Assembly: GCF_003938655.1 (NCBI RefSeq)
Contig: NZ_RJJT01000023.1
Coordinates: 1-64,000 of the forward strand
Source of the DNA: Rhizobium pisi
Lineage (GTDB): Bacteria; Pseudomonadota; Alphaproteobacteria; Rhizobiales; Rhizobiaceae
Length of the DNA: 64,000 nucleotides
Direction of reading: 5' to 3'
Shown one piece after another: positions 37,945 to 47,049 of this stretch. The notes beneath the pieces were generated by a model. That model was not told the DNA's origin. It saw nothing but the letters and a program-made list of their open reading frames with translations, and made no database searches. Both the position numbers and the translations under genes were made by a program. The stretch's first letter is position 1. Each line of letters begins with the position of its first letter.

Positions 37945-39121
37945 CGAGGATTGGCAGCCGGTCGTGGTCGCCGCCTACCGCACGCCGGTTGGCCGGGCCT
38001 TCGGATCGCTGGCGACGGTTACGGCCGAAGACCTGCTTGCGCCGATCATCCGCCGGATCGTCGCCGAAACGGCAATTGCGCCCGATGCCATCGACGACGT
38101 GCTCGTCGGCAATGCCGCCGGCGGCGGCGGCAACATTGCGCGGCTTGCGGCACTCGCCGCCGGCCTGCCCATGGCCGTTCCCGGCGTTGCCATCGACCGG
38201 CAATGCGGCTCGGGGCTGGAAGCGATCATCATGGCCGCCCGCCTGATCCAGGCGAAGGCGGGCTCGTGTTATCTCGCCGGCGGCGTCGAAAGCGTCAGTA
38301 CCGCGCCGTGGCGCGTGGAAAAGCCGAAAGCCAATGGCGCCCTGCCGCGCTTTTACGGGCGCGCGCGATTTTCTCCCGACACGATCGGCGACCCCGACAT
38401 GGGCGTTGCCGCTGAAAACGTCGCACGCGCCTTCGCCATCTCGCGCCAGAGGCAGGATGAATTTGCGCTGCGCAGCCATCGGCTCGCCGTCGCGGCGGCC
38501 GAGGCGGGCGTCTTTCGCCCCGAGATCGTCGACATCTCCACGGGTCATGGGCTGATCGAACGCGACGAGTGCCCGCGTCCCTCGACATCGCTCGAAGCGC
38601 TCGCAAACCTCCGGCCCGTTTTCCTCGCCGACGGTTCGGTGACGGCGGGCAATGCCTGCCCGCTGAATGACGGCGCCTGCCTGGTGCTCGTCATGAGCCG
38701 CGGCATGGCAAAAAGCCTCGGCATCGACAAGGGCCTCGCCTTAATCGACAGTGCGGCCGCCGGCGTCGATCCCAATCTGCTCGGCATCGGGCCGGTCGCG
38801 TCGACCAAAAAGCTCATGCAGCGCCAGCCGGGCCTCTCGCTTTCCACGATCGATGCGATCGAATTCAACGAGGCTTTCGCTGCCCAGGTTCTGGCGTCGC
38901 TCGATCAGCTCGGCATCGCCGCCGACGCGGTCAACAGGGAAGGCGGCGCCCTGGCGCTCGGCCATCCGTTCGGCGCATCAGGCGCGATTCTCGTTACCCG
39001 GCTATATAGCCAACTGGTCCGTGGTGAGCGCTGGCTGCCCGCCGCCACCGGCCTCGCCATGATCGGCATCGGCGGCGGCATTGGCCTGACGGCGCTGTTT
39101 GAGGCCGTCAGGCTCTCCTGA
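37922..39121 (+). CDS. Thiolase-family acetyl-CoA acyltransferase, second Cys missing
   Basis: A 399-residue thiolase. The start is TTG at 37922 after GGGAGG; no ATG fits. The nucleophile Cys95 (DRQCGSGLEAI), NEAFA (316-320) and His348 (GHPFGASGAI) are present. The C-terminal Cys normally found in CxGGGxG is replaced: the segment reads MIGIGGGIG, with Gly382 at the Cys position. That residue is the acid/base in classical thiolases, so the protein may do thioester chemistry without normal Claisen condensation or cleavage. It overlaps the ligase gene and is the last gene of the cluster. Confidence 0.87.
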   Translation: MSYAYQPDEDWQPVVVAAYRTPVGRAFGSLATVTAEDLLAPIIRRIVAETAIAPDAIDDVLVGNAAGGGGNIARLAALAAGLPMAVPGVAIDRQCGSGLEAIIMAARLIQAKAGSCYLAGGVESVSTAPWRVEKPKANGALPRFYGRARFSPDTIGDPDMGVAAENVARAFAISRQRQDEFALRSHRLAVAAAEAGVFRPEIVDISTGHGLIERDECPRPSTSLEALANLRPVFLADGSVTAGNACPLNDGACLVLVMSRGMAKSLGIDKGLALIDSAAAGVDPNLLGIGPVASTKKLMQRQPGLSLSTIDAIEFNEAFAAQVLASLDQLGIAADAVNREGGALALGHPFGASGAILVTRLYSQLVRGERWLPAATGLAMIGIGGGIGLTALFEAVRLS

Positions 39122-39174
39122 TAGGACGAAGATCCTCCGCATGAGGCGGCCTTGTCCGGCTCTGTCGGCGACTG

Positions 39175-39254
39175 CCGCTCACCCTAACCCTTGCCCGGGT
39201 CGAGCCACGGGTCTCGACCCGTCCTTTGGACCAACGTAAACGGGCGAGGGGACG
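39175..39254. repeat. Intergenic palindromic element
   Basis: CGGGTCGAG (39196-39204) and CTCGACCCG (39213-39221) form a perfect 9-base stem. Outside it, CTCACCCTAACCC at the left and GGGCGAGGGG at the right resemble the outer ends of rhizobial RIME-type elements (compare 54160-54292). It lies between the convergent thiolase and DUF2726 genes. Confidence 0.5.
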
Positions 39255-39980
39255 TTAGATGACACTGGGCCTGTCCACCAGTTTCTCGACCAATCGCCTG
39301 AGTTCTGACGGAGTCGTTTGGCCAGCCACCACCTCGTGGTAGCCAATCCCGGCGCGTCGCAGCGCCTCTTTCTTTACCGCGTCGCGTGCGGCTGCGGCGC
39401 TTTGATGATGCGCTCCGCCCTGGTATTCGATGACGTGCCGCGGTCGGCAATTGCTGTCCACGAGCAGTAAGTCGACACGCTTGGAGTTGATGCAACTGTA
39501 GGCGTCCGCATCGGTGCTTCGGAGGATTTCGCCCAACGAAACCTGCGCCATCACCTGCCAAGAAGAATTGCAGCCGACCACGATGCTGTCGAGTTCGCGA
39601 AACACTCGGGCTTCGCTCCTATTCAGCAACGGCTGCATGGTGAAATGCGAGTTCATGACGATACGCAATTGATCTGTGGCGCCGATTGGTCTCATTGGCT
39701 TCGCAGCCAGTATCGGAAGCCGAGGCCCCAGCATAATGCTCTCGTTGCCGCGCTTTTTCTCCGAGCGTGACCTGTTTCTCCTCCGCCACGTCCGTTTTCT
39801 CGTCATGGCTAGCAGCTGCTCAACGGCCATGCCGATGATGAGACCGACAAACAGGGCGGCAATCAGCAGTTCTGGTTTATCGAAATCTGCAACAGTTATA
39901 CCACCCGAAGCGCCTAGTGCGGCGCCCCCGATTATCAGTCCAGGTGCTGCGAACAGCACGGACCTTTGGCGATAATGCAT
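39255..39980 (-). CDS. DUF2726 protein with N-terminal membrane segments
   Basis: A 241-residue protein from the ATG at 39978-39980 after GGAGAGAGG. Two hydrophobic stretches occur near residues 8-30 and 35-55 (SVLFAAPGLIIGGAALGA and LLIAALFVGLIIGMAVEQLLA). A basic linker follows, then a C-terminal domain with VDLLLVDSNCRPRHVIEYQGGAHH...AAARDAVKKEALRRAGIGYHEV. That pattern (D...E-x-Q-G...K-KEAL) is DUF2726, related to restriction-endonuclease-like nucleases. The substrate is unknown. Confidence 0.75.
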   Translation of the reverse strand: MHYRQRSVLFAAPGLIIGGAALGASGGITVADFDKPELLIAALFVGLIIGMAVEQLLAMTRKRTWRRRNRSRSEKKRGNESIMLGPRLPILAAKPMRPIGATDQLRIVMNSHFTMQPLLNRSEARVFRELDSIVVGCNSSWQVMAQVSLGEILRSTDADAYSCINSKRVDLLLVDSNCRPRHVIEYQGGAHHQSAAAARDAVKKEALRRAGIGYHEVVAGQTTPSELRRLVEKLVDRPSVI

Positions 39981-40330
39981 GCCTCTCTCCAGATTTCCCG
40001 CTAAGATAGTAGAACGCGTGGAGCATGGGCGAAAGTCATTCAAAAGAATTAGGTCCTGCAGCTCCTCCCGTTTCCGCACCATGGCTCGATCGCAGGGCGA
40101 GCCGGCCTACAGCCTTCGCATAGGGCGACAGCGACTGAGGGAGAATGGTTCAGGGCCGCGATCCGGCGCATTCTTCTGCCTGTCGGTCACGACCGATGAA
40201 GGTCGCTTGCCTCTCCCGGCATGCGATCCCGGCATTCCGAGCAGTTCCTGCTCTGCTTCAAATCAGCAACGGCAAGCCGGCAAAGGCACGTCAACAGAGG
40301 ACATTCCTCGCTAGGACAAGGAGACTACCC
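39981..40330. other. Divergent intergenic region, no gene seen
   Basis: This lies between the leftward DUF2726 gene and the rightward NAD(P)-binding gene and should contain both promoters. An in-frame extension of the downstream gene reaches back to 40145 but lacks a ribosome site and domain. No repeats were noticed. Confidence 0.45.
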
Positions 40331-41095
40331 ATGAAGATCGTCATTATCGGTGGCACCGGCCTCATCGGCTCGAAGACCGTGGAAAGATTGCGCAGCAAGG
40401 GGCACGACGTCCTTCCGGCCTCGCCGAATTCGGGCGTCGACACGATCACCGGCAAGGGGCTCGCCGAAGCGCTCGCCGGCGCGCAGGTGGTGCTCGACCT
40501 CGCCAACTCCCCCTCCTTCGAGGACAAGGCGGTTCTCGAATTCTTCCAGACCTCGGGTCGCAACCTGCTGAAGGCTGCGGCCGACGCCGGCGTGAAGCAT
40601 CACATCGCGCTCTCGATCGTCGGCATGGAGCGCCTTCAGGGCAGCGGCTACATGCGCGCCAAGATGGCTCAGGAGCAGCTGATCAAGAGTTCCGGCATTC
40701 CCTACACCATCGTGCACTCCACCCAGTTTCATGAGTTCATGGCAGGCATCGCCCAGTCGGGCACAGTAGGCCAGATGGTGCATCTGTCGCCGGCCTATGT
40801 GCAGCCGATCGCCTCCGACGATGTCGCCGACGTCATGGCCGAGGTGGCGCTTGCGGCACCCGTCAACGGCACGATCGAAATCGGCGGACCGGAGAAAGTC
40901 CGCCTCACCGAAATCATCACGCGCCTTTTCAAGGCGACGAACGATCCGCGCCAAGTGGTGGCCGATCCGCATGCCCGCTATTTCGGCGTCGAGCTCGAAG
41001 ACAATTCGCTTGTGACCGGACCCAATGCGCGGCTCGGCCGGATCCGCTTCGACGACTGGCTGAGCCGGCAGCCGCCCCAGAAAAAGACCGCCTGA
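40331..41095 (+). CDS. NAD(P)-binding protein of the NmrA/atypical SDR type
   Basis: A 254-residue Rossmann protein starting at the ATG at 40331, after AAGGAG. The cofactor motif VIIGGTGLIGSKTVERL is at about 3-19. HHIALSIVGMERL and YMRAKMAQEQLIKSSGIPYTIVHSTQFHEFM match atypical SDR/NmrA-like proteins, sometimes annotated as redox-sensing or quinone reductases. It is followed 44 bases later by an exported cupin, likely in one unit. Confidence 0.82.
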   Translation: MKIVIIGGTGLIGSKTVERLRSKGHDVLPASPNSGVDTITGKGLAEALAGAQVVLDLANSPSFEDKAVLEFFQTSGRNLLKAAADAGVKHHIALSIVGMERLQGSGYMRAKMAQEQLIKSSGIPYTIVHSTQFHEFMAGIAQSGTVGQMVHLSPAYVQPIASDDVADVMAEVALAAPVNGTIEIGGPEKVRLTEIITRLFKATNDPRQVVADPHARYFGVELEDNSLVTGPNARLGRIRFDDWLSRQPPQKKTA

Positions 41096-41139
41096 TACCG
41101 GGCACCTGACGACCATTCCCATCAACTGAGGAGACAGAC

Positions 41140-41553
41140 ATGCTCAGAAAAATGATCTCGGCGGCAGCACTCGCCATTGTCCTTGCCGCCGGCACGCAGG
41201 CTCACGCCGCAGGCGGCGACGCGAAGGTTCGCGTCGTTTTCGACCAGAAGCTTCCCAATGTTCCCGGCAAGAGCATGAAGGCCGTGCTCGTCGAATATGG
41301 GCCGGGCGGCTCATCGCCCGGCCACACGCACCCGGCCTCGGCCTTCATCTACGCCACCGTTCTTGAAGGGGCGATCACTAGCAAGGTGAATGACGGGCCG
41401 GAGAAGGTCTATAAGGCAGGCGAAAGCTTTCCCGAATTTCCGGGCGATCATCACGCCGTCAGCAAGAACGCCAGCAAGACAAAGCAGGCGCGCCTGCTTG
41501 CGGTCTTCGTGCTGAACACCGACGAGACGGAACTGACGACAGACGACAAGTGA
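41140..41553 (+). CDS. Exported cupin-domain protein
   Basis: A 137-residue protein with a signal peptide ending near AHA/AG (residue 24). A single cupin barrel follows: GPGGSSPGHTHPASAFIYATVLEGAITSKVND (motif 1 with two His) and ESFPEFPGDHHAVSKNASKTKQARLLAVFV (motif 2 with His). A metal site is likely. It is probably periplasmic and cotranscribed with the NAD(P)-binding gene. The reaction is unknown. Confidence 0.82.
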   Translation: MLRKMISAAALAIVLAAGTQAHAAGGDAKVRVVFDQKLPNVPGKSMKAVLVEYGPGGSSPGHTHPASAFIYATVLEGAITSKVNDGPEKVYKAGESFPEFPGDHHAVSKNASKTKQARLLAVFVLNTDETELTTDDK

Positions 41554-41562
41554 CGTCGCGCC

Positions 41563-41587
41563 CGATGCCCGGCGCCGCCGGGCATCG
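41563..41587. terminator. Two-way hairpin between convergent genes
   Basis: CGATGCCCGGC (41563-41573) and GCCGGGCATCG (41577-41587) form a perfect 11-base stem with a 3-base loop, 10 bases after the cupin stop and 16 before the stop of the leftward PLP enzyme. ATTTCT follows on the plus strand. Confidence 0.6.
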
Positions 41588-41602
41588 ATTTCTCCCGCCG
41601 CA

Positions 41603-42886
41603 TCAGGCGCCCTGCAGCGCCAGCTCCAGATCCGCCACCAGATCATCCGGATGCTCGATGCCGATCGACAGCCGGATGGTCGATTCCAGAACGCCGATCC
41701 GCTGGCGCACATCGGCGGGCACGCCGGAATGCGTCATCGTGGCCGGGTGGCTTGCAAGCGACTCCGTGCCGCCGAGGCTGACGGCGAGCTTGAAGACCTG
41801 CAGCGCGTTCAGGAATTTGAAGGAGGCCGGCTGGCCGCCGCGGATATCGAAGGAGAAGGTCGAGCCGGCGCCAGTGCATTGCGCGGTGAAGGTGCGCCCC
41901 AGCGGCGAATCCGGATCGTGGTAAGAGAGATAGTGAACCTTCTCGACCTTCGGGTGCTCGCGCAGGAAATCGGCGACGGCGCGCGCATTGTTGTTGGCCC
42001 GCTCCATGCGCAGCTGCAGCGTTTCCAGCGACCGGCCGAGCATCCAGCAGGAATGCGGATCGAGCTGCGTGCCGATCGCGCCGCGCAGCGCCTTGACCTG
42101 CTTGACGATCTCCTTGCGGCCGAGAACCGCCCCGGCGATGAGATCGGAATGGCCGCCGACATATTTGGTCAGCGAATAGAGGGAGATATCGGCGCCGTGC
42201 TCGATCGGCCGCTGGAAGACCGGCCCGAGCAGCGTGTTGTCGCAGACGACGATCGGCGTATGCCCCTGCCTTGCGCCGATCGCATCGGCCACGCGCCGGA
42301 TCATCGCGACATCGACCAGGCTGTTGGTCGGGTTGGCGGGCGTCTCGATCAGGATGACGGAGACCCGGCCCTTGGCAACGGCCTCATCCGCCGCCTTCTG
42401 CACCGACCCCTCGCTGACGCCATCGGCAAAGCCGACGGCAGCGACGCCGAGGTTGAGGAAGGTTTTTGCCAGCAGGGTTTCGGTGCCGCCGTAGAGCGGC
42501 TGCGAATGCAGGATCGCATCGCCGGGACGCACGAAGGCGAGAAGCGTGGTGGCGATCGCCGCCATCCCTGAGGAAAACAGCACGCCGCTTTCCGTCCGCT
42601 CATAGACGGCGAGCCGGTCCTCGACGATCTCGCTATTGGGATGATTGAAGCGCGAATAGACGAGGCCCGCGCCCTTGCCCGCCGGCGGCTCGCGCCGGCC
42701 CGAGACGTAGTCGAAGAAATCGCGGCCATCCTCGGCCGAATTGAAGACGAAGGTGGAGGTGAGGAACACCGGCGGCTTGACCGCGCCTTCCGAGAGTTCG
42801 GGATCGTAGCCGTAATTCAGCATCTGCGTTTCGGGATGCAGTGCATGATTGCCGATATGGGTTTTGGACGGATGCGGGGCGGTCAT
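41603..42886 (-). CDS. Cys/Met-metabolism PLP enzyme (sulfhydrylase or gamma-lyase type)
   Basis: A 427-residue fold-type I PLP enzyme from the ATG at 42884-42886, after GAGGAGACG. The PLP lysine is Lys241 ([16 protein letters not shown]), the PLP-ring Asp is Asp216 ([10 protein letters not shown]) and the phosphate grip is SSGMAAI near 105-111. It belongs to the cystathionine gamma-synthase/O-succinylhomoserine sulfhydrylase/methionine gamma-lyase group; members with this N-terminus ([23 protein letters not shown]) are often called cystathionine gamma-synthase-like. The reaction cannot be fixed by eye. I saw no SAM riboswitch in its leader. Confidence 0.85.
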   Translation of the reverse strand: MTAPHPSKTHIGNHALHPETQMLNYGYDPELSEGAVKPPVFLTSTFVFNSAEDGRDFFDYVSGRREPPAGKGAGLVYSRFNHPNSEIVEDRLAVYERTESGVLFSSGMAAIATTLLAFVRPGDAILHSQPLYGGTETLLAKTFLNLGVAAVGFADGVSEGSVQKAADEAVAKGRVSVILIETPANPTNSLVDVAMIRRVADAIGARQGHTPIVVCDNTLLGPVFQRPIEHGADISLYSLTKYVGGHSDLIAGAVLGRKEIVKQVKALRGAIGTQLDPHSCWMLGRSLETLQLRMERANNNARAVADFLREHPKVEKVHYLSYHDPDSPLGRTFTAQCTGAGSTFSFDIRGGQPASFKFLNALQVFKLAVSLGGTESLASHPATMTHSGVPADVRQRIGVLESTIRLSIGIEHPDDLVADLELALQGA

Positions 42887-42971
42887 GATCGTCTCCTCTG
42901 TCGACGTGCCGAAGCACAAAATACATCAAAACTGAATCGCGGGAGCAGCCTTCGATAAGGCTCCTTAACGA

Positions 42972-44051
42972 TCAACTCACCGTCTCGCCCAGAGTGTCCG
43001 CGACATAGGCTCCCCGCGCGCCCATCGGCAGCGGAGGCCCGGTCGTCGTGTCCTTTGCCGTTTGATGCTCCAGCTCGGCATTGAGTTCGGCTCCAACGAT
43101 GAGAATGACGACGGAAAGCCAGATCCAGATGAGAAAACCGATCAGCGCGCCGAGCGTGCCGTAGGTGGCGTTGTAATTGGCAAAATGATCGAGATAGAAG
43201 GAGAAGCCGATCGACATGATGGCCCAGGCGAAGGTGGTCAGCCCCGCGCCCCACGTCATCCACCGAACCCTGGCGGGCTCGCGGCTCGGGCCGAAGCGAT
43301 AGATCAGGGTCACCGCTGCCGCGACGATGAAGAGAAGCAGCGGCCACCGCAAGAGAAGCGCTATGTCCTCTTTGAACTGGTCGAGCCAGAGATAGGAAAG
43401 CACGACGGGCATCACGCCGACGAGCGCCACCATGAGGACTGCGAAAACCATGGCGCACAAGGTGAAGCAGAGGCCGATCAGGTTGAGCCGCACGAGGCTG
43501 CGTTTCTCTCGCTCCTCATAGGCGATGTTCATCGCGTCGAAAATCGACAACGTGCCGCTATGGGTGCTCCAGAGCGCAATCGCGAGACCGACGAAGAAGG
43601 TAATGCCGAGCGTGCTGTCGCGCTTTTCGACAAGCGCCTTGATCTGGTCGGCAAGAAGGTCGAAGGCGCCGGGCGGCAGGAGGATGGCGAGCTCGCGCAG
43701 ATGTTCTGAAATCGTCACCGGATCGGCAACCAGCCCGTAGAGCGACACTAAAGCCGCCAAAGCGGGAAACAACGCGAGCAGCAGATAAAAGGTCACGCCC
43801 GCCGCAATCAACGTCACCCGGTCGTCGAGGATTTCATGAAAGGCGCGCCAGAACACGTCGCGCAGTCCGCGCGCCGGAATGGCCTCCGGTGTGGCGGCGC
43901 TGCGCCCATGGTCGTCTCCCGCCTTGCCCGCCCCGACTGCGGCGGCAAAGGAATCCCGCCGTCTTGTCTGCACCACGACAAACGCACCGATCGCCGCAGC
44001 CATCATCGCGGCCGCGATGGAAAACCTGTTGAGGCGCAGCACGTCCGCCAT
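42972..44051 (-). CDS. YihY/virulence factor BrkB-family membrane protein
   Basis: A 359-residue inner-membrane protein, formerly misnamed ribonuclease BN. After an N-terminal hydrophobic segment (9-29) and a linker, the family core starts at RDVFWRAFHEILDDRVTLIAAGVTFYLLLALFPALAALVSLYG, followed by about five more membrane segments and the ending YNATYGTLGALIGFLIWIWLSVVILIVGAELNAELE. The function is unknown; a transport or lipid role has been proposed for the family. The start has AGGATAGG upstream. Confidence 0.88.
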   Translation of the reverse strand: MADVLRLNRFSIAAAMMAAAIGAFVVVQTRRRDSFAAAVGAGKAGDDHGRSAATPEAIPARGLRDVFWRAFHEILDDRVTLIAAGVTFYLLLALFPALAALVSLYGLVADPVTISEHLRELAILLPPGAFDLLADQIKALVEKRDSTLGITFFVGLAIALWSTHSGTLSIFDAMNIAYEEREKRSLVRLNLIGLCFTLCAMVFAVLMVALVGVMPVVLSYLWLDQFKEDIALLLRWPLLLFIVAAAVTLIYRFGPSREPARVRWMTWGAGLTTFAWAIMSIGFSFYLDHFANYNATYGTLGALIGFLIWIWLSVVILIVGAELNAELEHQTAKDTTTGPPLPMGARGAYVADTLGETVS

Positions 44052-44456
44052 GGCCTATCCTCCGATCTGCTGCGGGGATAACGCCGGGGGCCGCCAAAAG
44101 GATGCAAGCCGTTGCTTGGCCGTGGAGGTTCGGGGCAGGGGAGGGGCTCTGCGGCGGTGATCAGGGCCCAAGCGAATTGGGAATTCCGATTGGCATCCCA
44201 GTTGTAAGCCGCTGATTTTGTTTGATCTCTTTTATGCAACGGAACCGAAAATGGCGTTTGGTTTCGTTACTCCGGGATGGCTATCGCTTCGACGTCGTCG
44301 CCAGTGTCGCGCCTTTCGGTCTTGGAGGCCGTAAATTTGGGCGCGAAACCTCTTCAAAACTGCGCTTTCGGACCCGAATTCCGCTTGCCGAAATCAGGTC
44401 GCAGCGCTCGCTCGGCGCCAGCGGCAACCGGCCGAACCGGAAGACAGCAGGCAATC
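44052..44456. other. Intergenic region, no gene seen
   Basis: This lies between the YihY-type gene and the remnant cyclase gene, both leftward. Frames here lack ribosome sites and domains. It probably contains the promoter of the YihY-type gene. Confidence 0.45.
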
Positions 44457-46203
44457 TTATTCCGGCAATCCGGCCTTGCGCAACGCCGACGCCAGGCCAC
44501 CCATGAGCTGCGACCGCTCCACATCCATTCGCACGAACTCGCTGATCATCCAGCCCGGCGCGATCTCCAGCAGTCGCCCGGCCGCTGTTCGCGCAGTCTC
44601 CAGCCGATCGCGATTGGCGTAGCTAGCCACAAGGCTGGCATGGAGGATGCTGAAGCCGGGATTGACCTGGGTTCCCAGCACGGAATATCTCACCGCATCC
44701 TCAAACGGCGCGGTAAACAGGCTGACCCAGGCCAATGCGAGATAGGAGTGATAGTTCATCGGATCGAGCGGACTGAGCCGAGGCGCCTTGAATGCGTGAT
44801 CGCGCGACTGGTCATGGGTTTCGTTGAACATGTGCACCATCGCGCTCAGCCCGTAGGCGAGCGACGAATTGCCGTCCAGCATCAACGCCCTGTCGAGTGC
44901 ATTGATGGAGCGCTCATAATCATGGGTGATCGTGGCATGGACGAATCCTCCGAGGCAAAGCGCCTGCGGATCATCCCCGCCGGTGGCGAGTGCCGCATCG
45001 GCGTGCCGGATCGCCGCGGCTCTGTCCTCGGGATGGAAGCCGCCACGCAGGAAGCGCCGTTCATATCCCCAGGCGGCATAGCCATGGGCACAGGCGTAGT
45101 TGGGATCAAGACGCAACGCCTCGCTGAGCAACCGCAGGGCTCGCCTCAGTGGTCTCCGTTGGCCTATTGGCATAGCTGTGCGGCAAAGCGCGGAGGAAGA
45201 AGTCATAACCGTCCAGGCTATCCGGGCGTTTGCGGCGCGCCCGCTCGATCTCAGCGCGCCGGAGCGTCGGCTCAAGCGTGCCGACGATGCGTTCAGTCAG
45301 CTGATCCTGCAGGTCGAAAATGTCTTAGGCCGCACCCTCGAATCTGTCGACCCAGATATGGGTTGCGTCCCTCCCCCTCGATCAGCTGTGCGGTAATGCG
45401 CAGCCGGTTTGCCGCTTGCCGGATACTGCCTTCCAGCACGTAGCGGACGCCCAGCTCTCGGGCGATCTGCCTGACGTCGACGGTCCTGCCTTTGTAGGCG
45501 AAGCTGGAGTTTCGCGCGGATAGCGAACAGGCTCGGAATTTTCGAAAGATTGGCAATGGCATCCTGGACCAATCCATCGGCGAAATACTCCCGCTCCGGA
45601 TCGCCGCCCATATTTTCGAAAGCCAGTACGGCTATCGATGGCTTGTTTGGCAAGGCAGGAGGCGTCGCCAGCCGCATTTCGGGGAAGTGCCTTCCTGCAC
45701 GAGGCGGTACACCGCGATCGGCTCGGCAATGTTCTTGACCTGTTGCTTCGTCCATGGATTCGAAACCGAGGGCAAGCGTCTCTTCAACCTCGCTCACGAC
45801 GTTGCCGGAGATGCAGATGCCGCCGGGATCGGCGAGCGGCTGCAGTCGCACCGACGCGTTGACGCCTTCGCCATAGCGATCGTCACCGTCGACGACAACT
45901 TCACCGAGATTGAGCCCTATTCTCAGTTCCAGCCGTTCGTTTTGCGGCACATCGGCGTTGCGCTCGTCCAGCGCCCGCTGCAGCGACACGGCGCACTCCA
46001 CCGCATCCACGACACTGCCGAATTCGGCAAGCAGCCCGTCACCTATGAGCTTGAAGATGCAGCCGCGCCGCTTCGCGGTTTCCGGCTCGATCACTGCCTT
46101 GCGCATCGCGGTGCCGCTCGAACCTCCCCGTCTCGTCACGCTCCATCAGCGTTGAATACCCAACGACGTCGGGCGCAAGAATAGCTGCAAGCTTCCTGCC
46201 CAT
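44457..46203 (-). pseudogene. Degraded class III adenylate cyclase with TPR tail
   Basis: The intact gene would run from the ATG at 46203 (MGRKLAAILAPDVVGYSTLMERDETG, a typical rhizobial cyclase start) to 44457. The pieces follow in order but in changing frames: FKLIGDGLLAEFGSVVDAVECAVSLQ and RIGLNLGEVVVDGDDRYGEGVN (cyclase domain), PSIAVLAFENMGGDPEREYFADGL, SSFAYKGRTVDVRQIARELGVRYVLEGSIR, then TPR-like ALRLLSEALRLDPNYACAHGYAAWGYERR to the end. Frame changes occur near 46130, 45740, 45690, 45510, 45360 and 45150. There is also an in-frame TAA in the piece at about 45300 (codon before DIFDLQDQL). Many lesions mean long-standing decay. Confidence 0.85.
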
Positions 46204-46371
46204 CGGATTTCCCCACACGACGACATATCGACCGTTAACATACAAGCAGGAAGCCACCTAGGGTGCCTCCTTCCGATAGCGGCCAGTGAGGAGGCAGAAG
46301 CGGCACCGTACCTATCAGCAGCGATCGATCCGGACCATGGGCGCTTGAGAATCTACAGGTGAGGGGCCCCA

Positions 46372-46402
46372 ATCATCCGGTTGTCCGCGGACAACGGATG
46401 AT
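46372..46402. promoter_or_regulatory. parS-like palindrome, copy 1
   Basis: The core GTTGTCCGCGGACAAC (46380-46395) is a perfect 16-base palindrome fitting the RepABC parS form GTT-N4-GC-N4-AAC. It is extended by ATCATCC (46372-46378) and GGATGAT (46396-46402), with one extra G at 46379. It shares TTGTC-N-GC-N-GACAA with the palindrome at the repA-repB junction. Confidence 0.6.
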
Positions 46403-46528
46403 CGAGATATCCCCGGAACAATAGTCTGACGCGGGAGAAGCGCCTAGCCTTCGACGCTTCTTCCGACGTCAGCGGGCAACAGCTTCGCACGCCCTGGCAG
46501 GCGCTGATCAAGAAGCGCATCTGGCCAA

Positions 46529-46544
46529 GTTGTCCGCGGACAAC
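46529..46544. promoter_or_regulatory. parS-like palindrome, copy 2
   Basis: An identical GTTGTCCGCGGACAAC core lies 149 bases after copy 1. Flanks TGGC (46522-46525) and GCCA (46545-46548) add a shorter, offset inverted repeat. Two identical 16-mers in one non-coding gap point to a protein-binding site rather than chance. Confidence 0.6.
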
Positions 46545-46859
46545 GCCATTTGCCAACTGATCACACGGGCAACCAGAAGCCGCGTATACCGCCGCCTGTT
46601 CCGCAGCACCGCCTGCGCGAAATCGACGCAACCGCCTGGCTTGAATTTGCCGCATTGCGGTACTACCTCCTGGACGAACCGAAGCGCTGCACCCCTCCTT
46701 AGCCGCTTCGGCCCGATGGACAGCATTCCTCCTCCCATGCTGTCGGTCACTATCGAAGCCCGGCGCATCTCTCCCGCGCCGGGCTTCTGCTCCTTCGACG
46801 CCGGAGGCGGGTGGCAATTGCCCCCCGCATCATGCAACGCCTCTCGGGCGCAGCATTTT

Positions 46860-46930
46860 CCAGCGCCCCTCGTCCTGAAGTGCGCAGGCCAAAGGCCGAA
46901 GCCTCGAAGGACACGCCTCAGCATTGCTCC
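46860..46930. repeat. Rhizobial intergenic repeat fragment
   Basis: CCCCTCGTCCTGAAGTGCGC, AGGCCAAAGGCC, GAAGCCTCGAAGGACACGCC and TCAG appear in sequence, the same pattern as at 29690-29796. The inner AGGCC-AAA-GGCC(T) part folds as a small stem. Confidence 0.45.
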
Positions 46931-47049
46931 TCCCATCGGAACAAGGCGCACCTACTGAGGCACTCCCGGACGTCTGCGAAAATCCCCCGACATTTCTGAT
47001 TGACCGTAGCGCCCGAGCAGGATCAACAGGCAAGCAAGCGAGGTGACAG

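Larger units (their letters stand above)
46204..47049. other. Non-coding stretch of 0.85 kb with parS-like palindromes
   Basis: No frame here has a ribosome site, domain or usual codon bias. The region holds the 31-base palindrome at 46372-46402, a second copy of its core at 46529-46544, and an intergenic repeat near 46860-46930. It lies between the cyclase pseudogene and the GFA-family gene. Confidence 0.6.

Noticed and set aside
42887-42971. SAM-type riboswitch upstream of the PLP sulfhydrylase gene
   Set aside because: I looked for the SAM-II layout common in alphaproteobacteria and did not find its conserved pseudoknot sequences, only a small GTGC-TTCG-GCAC hairpin.
46353-46951. Open frames in the 46.2-47.0 kb gap on both strands
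   Set aside because: No ribosome sites, no domains, composition unlike neighbouring genes, and they run through palindromes and an intergenic repeat.
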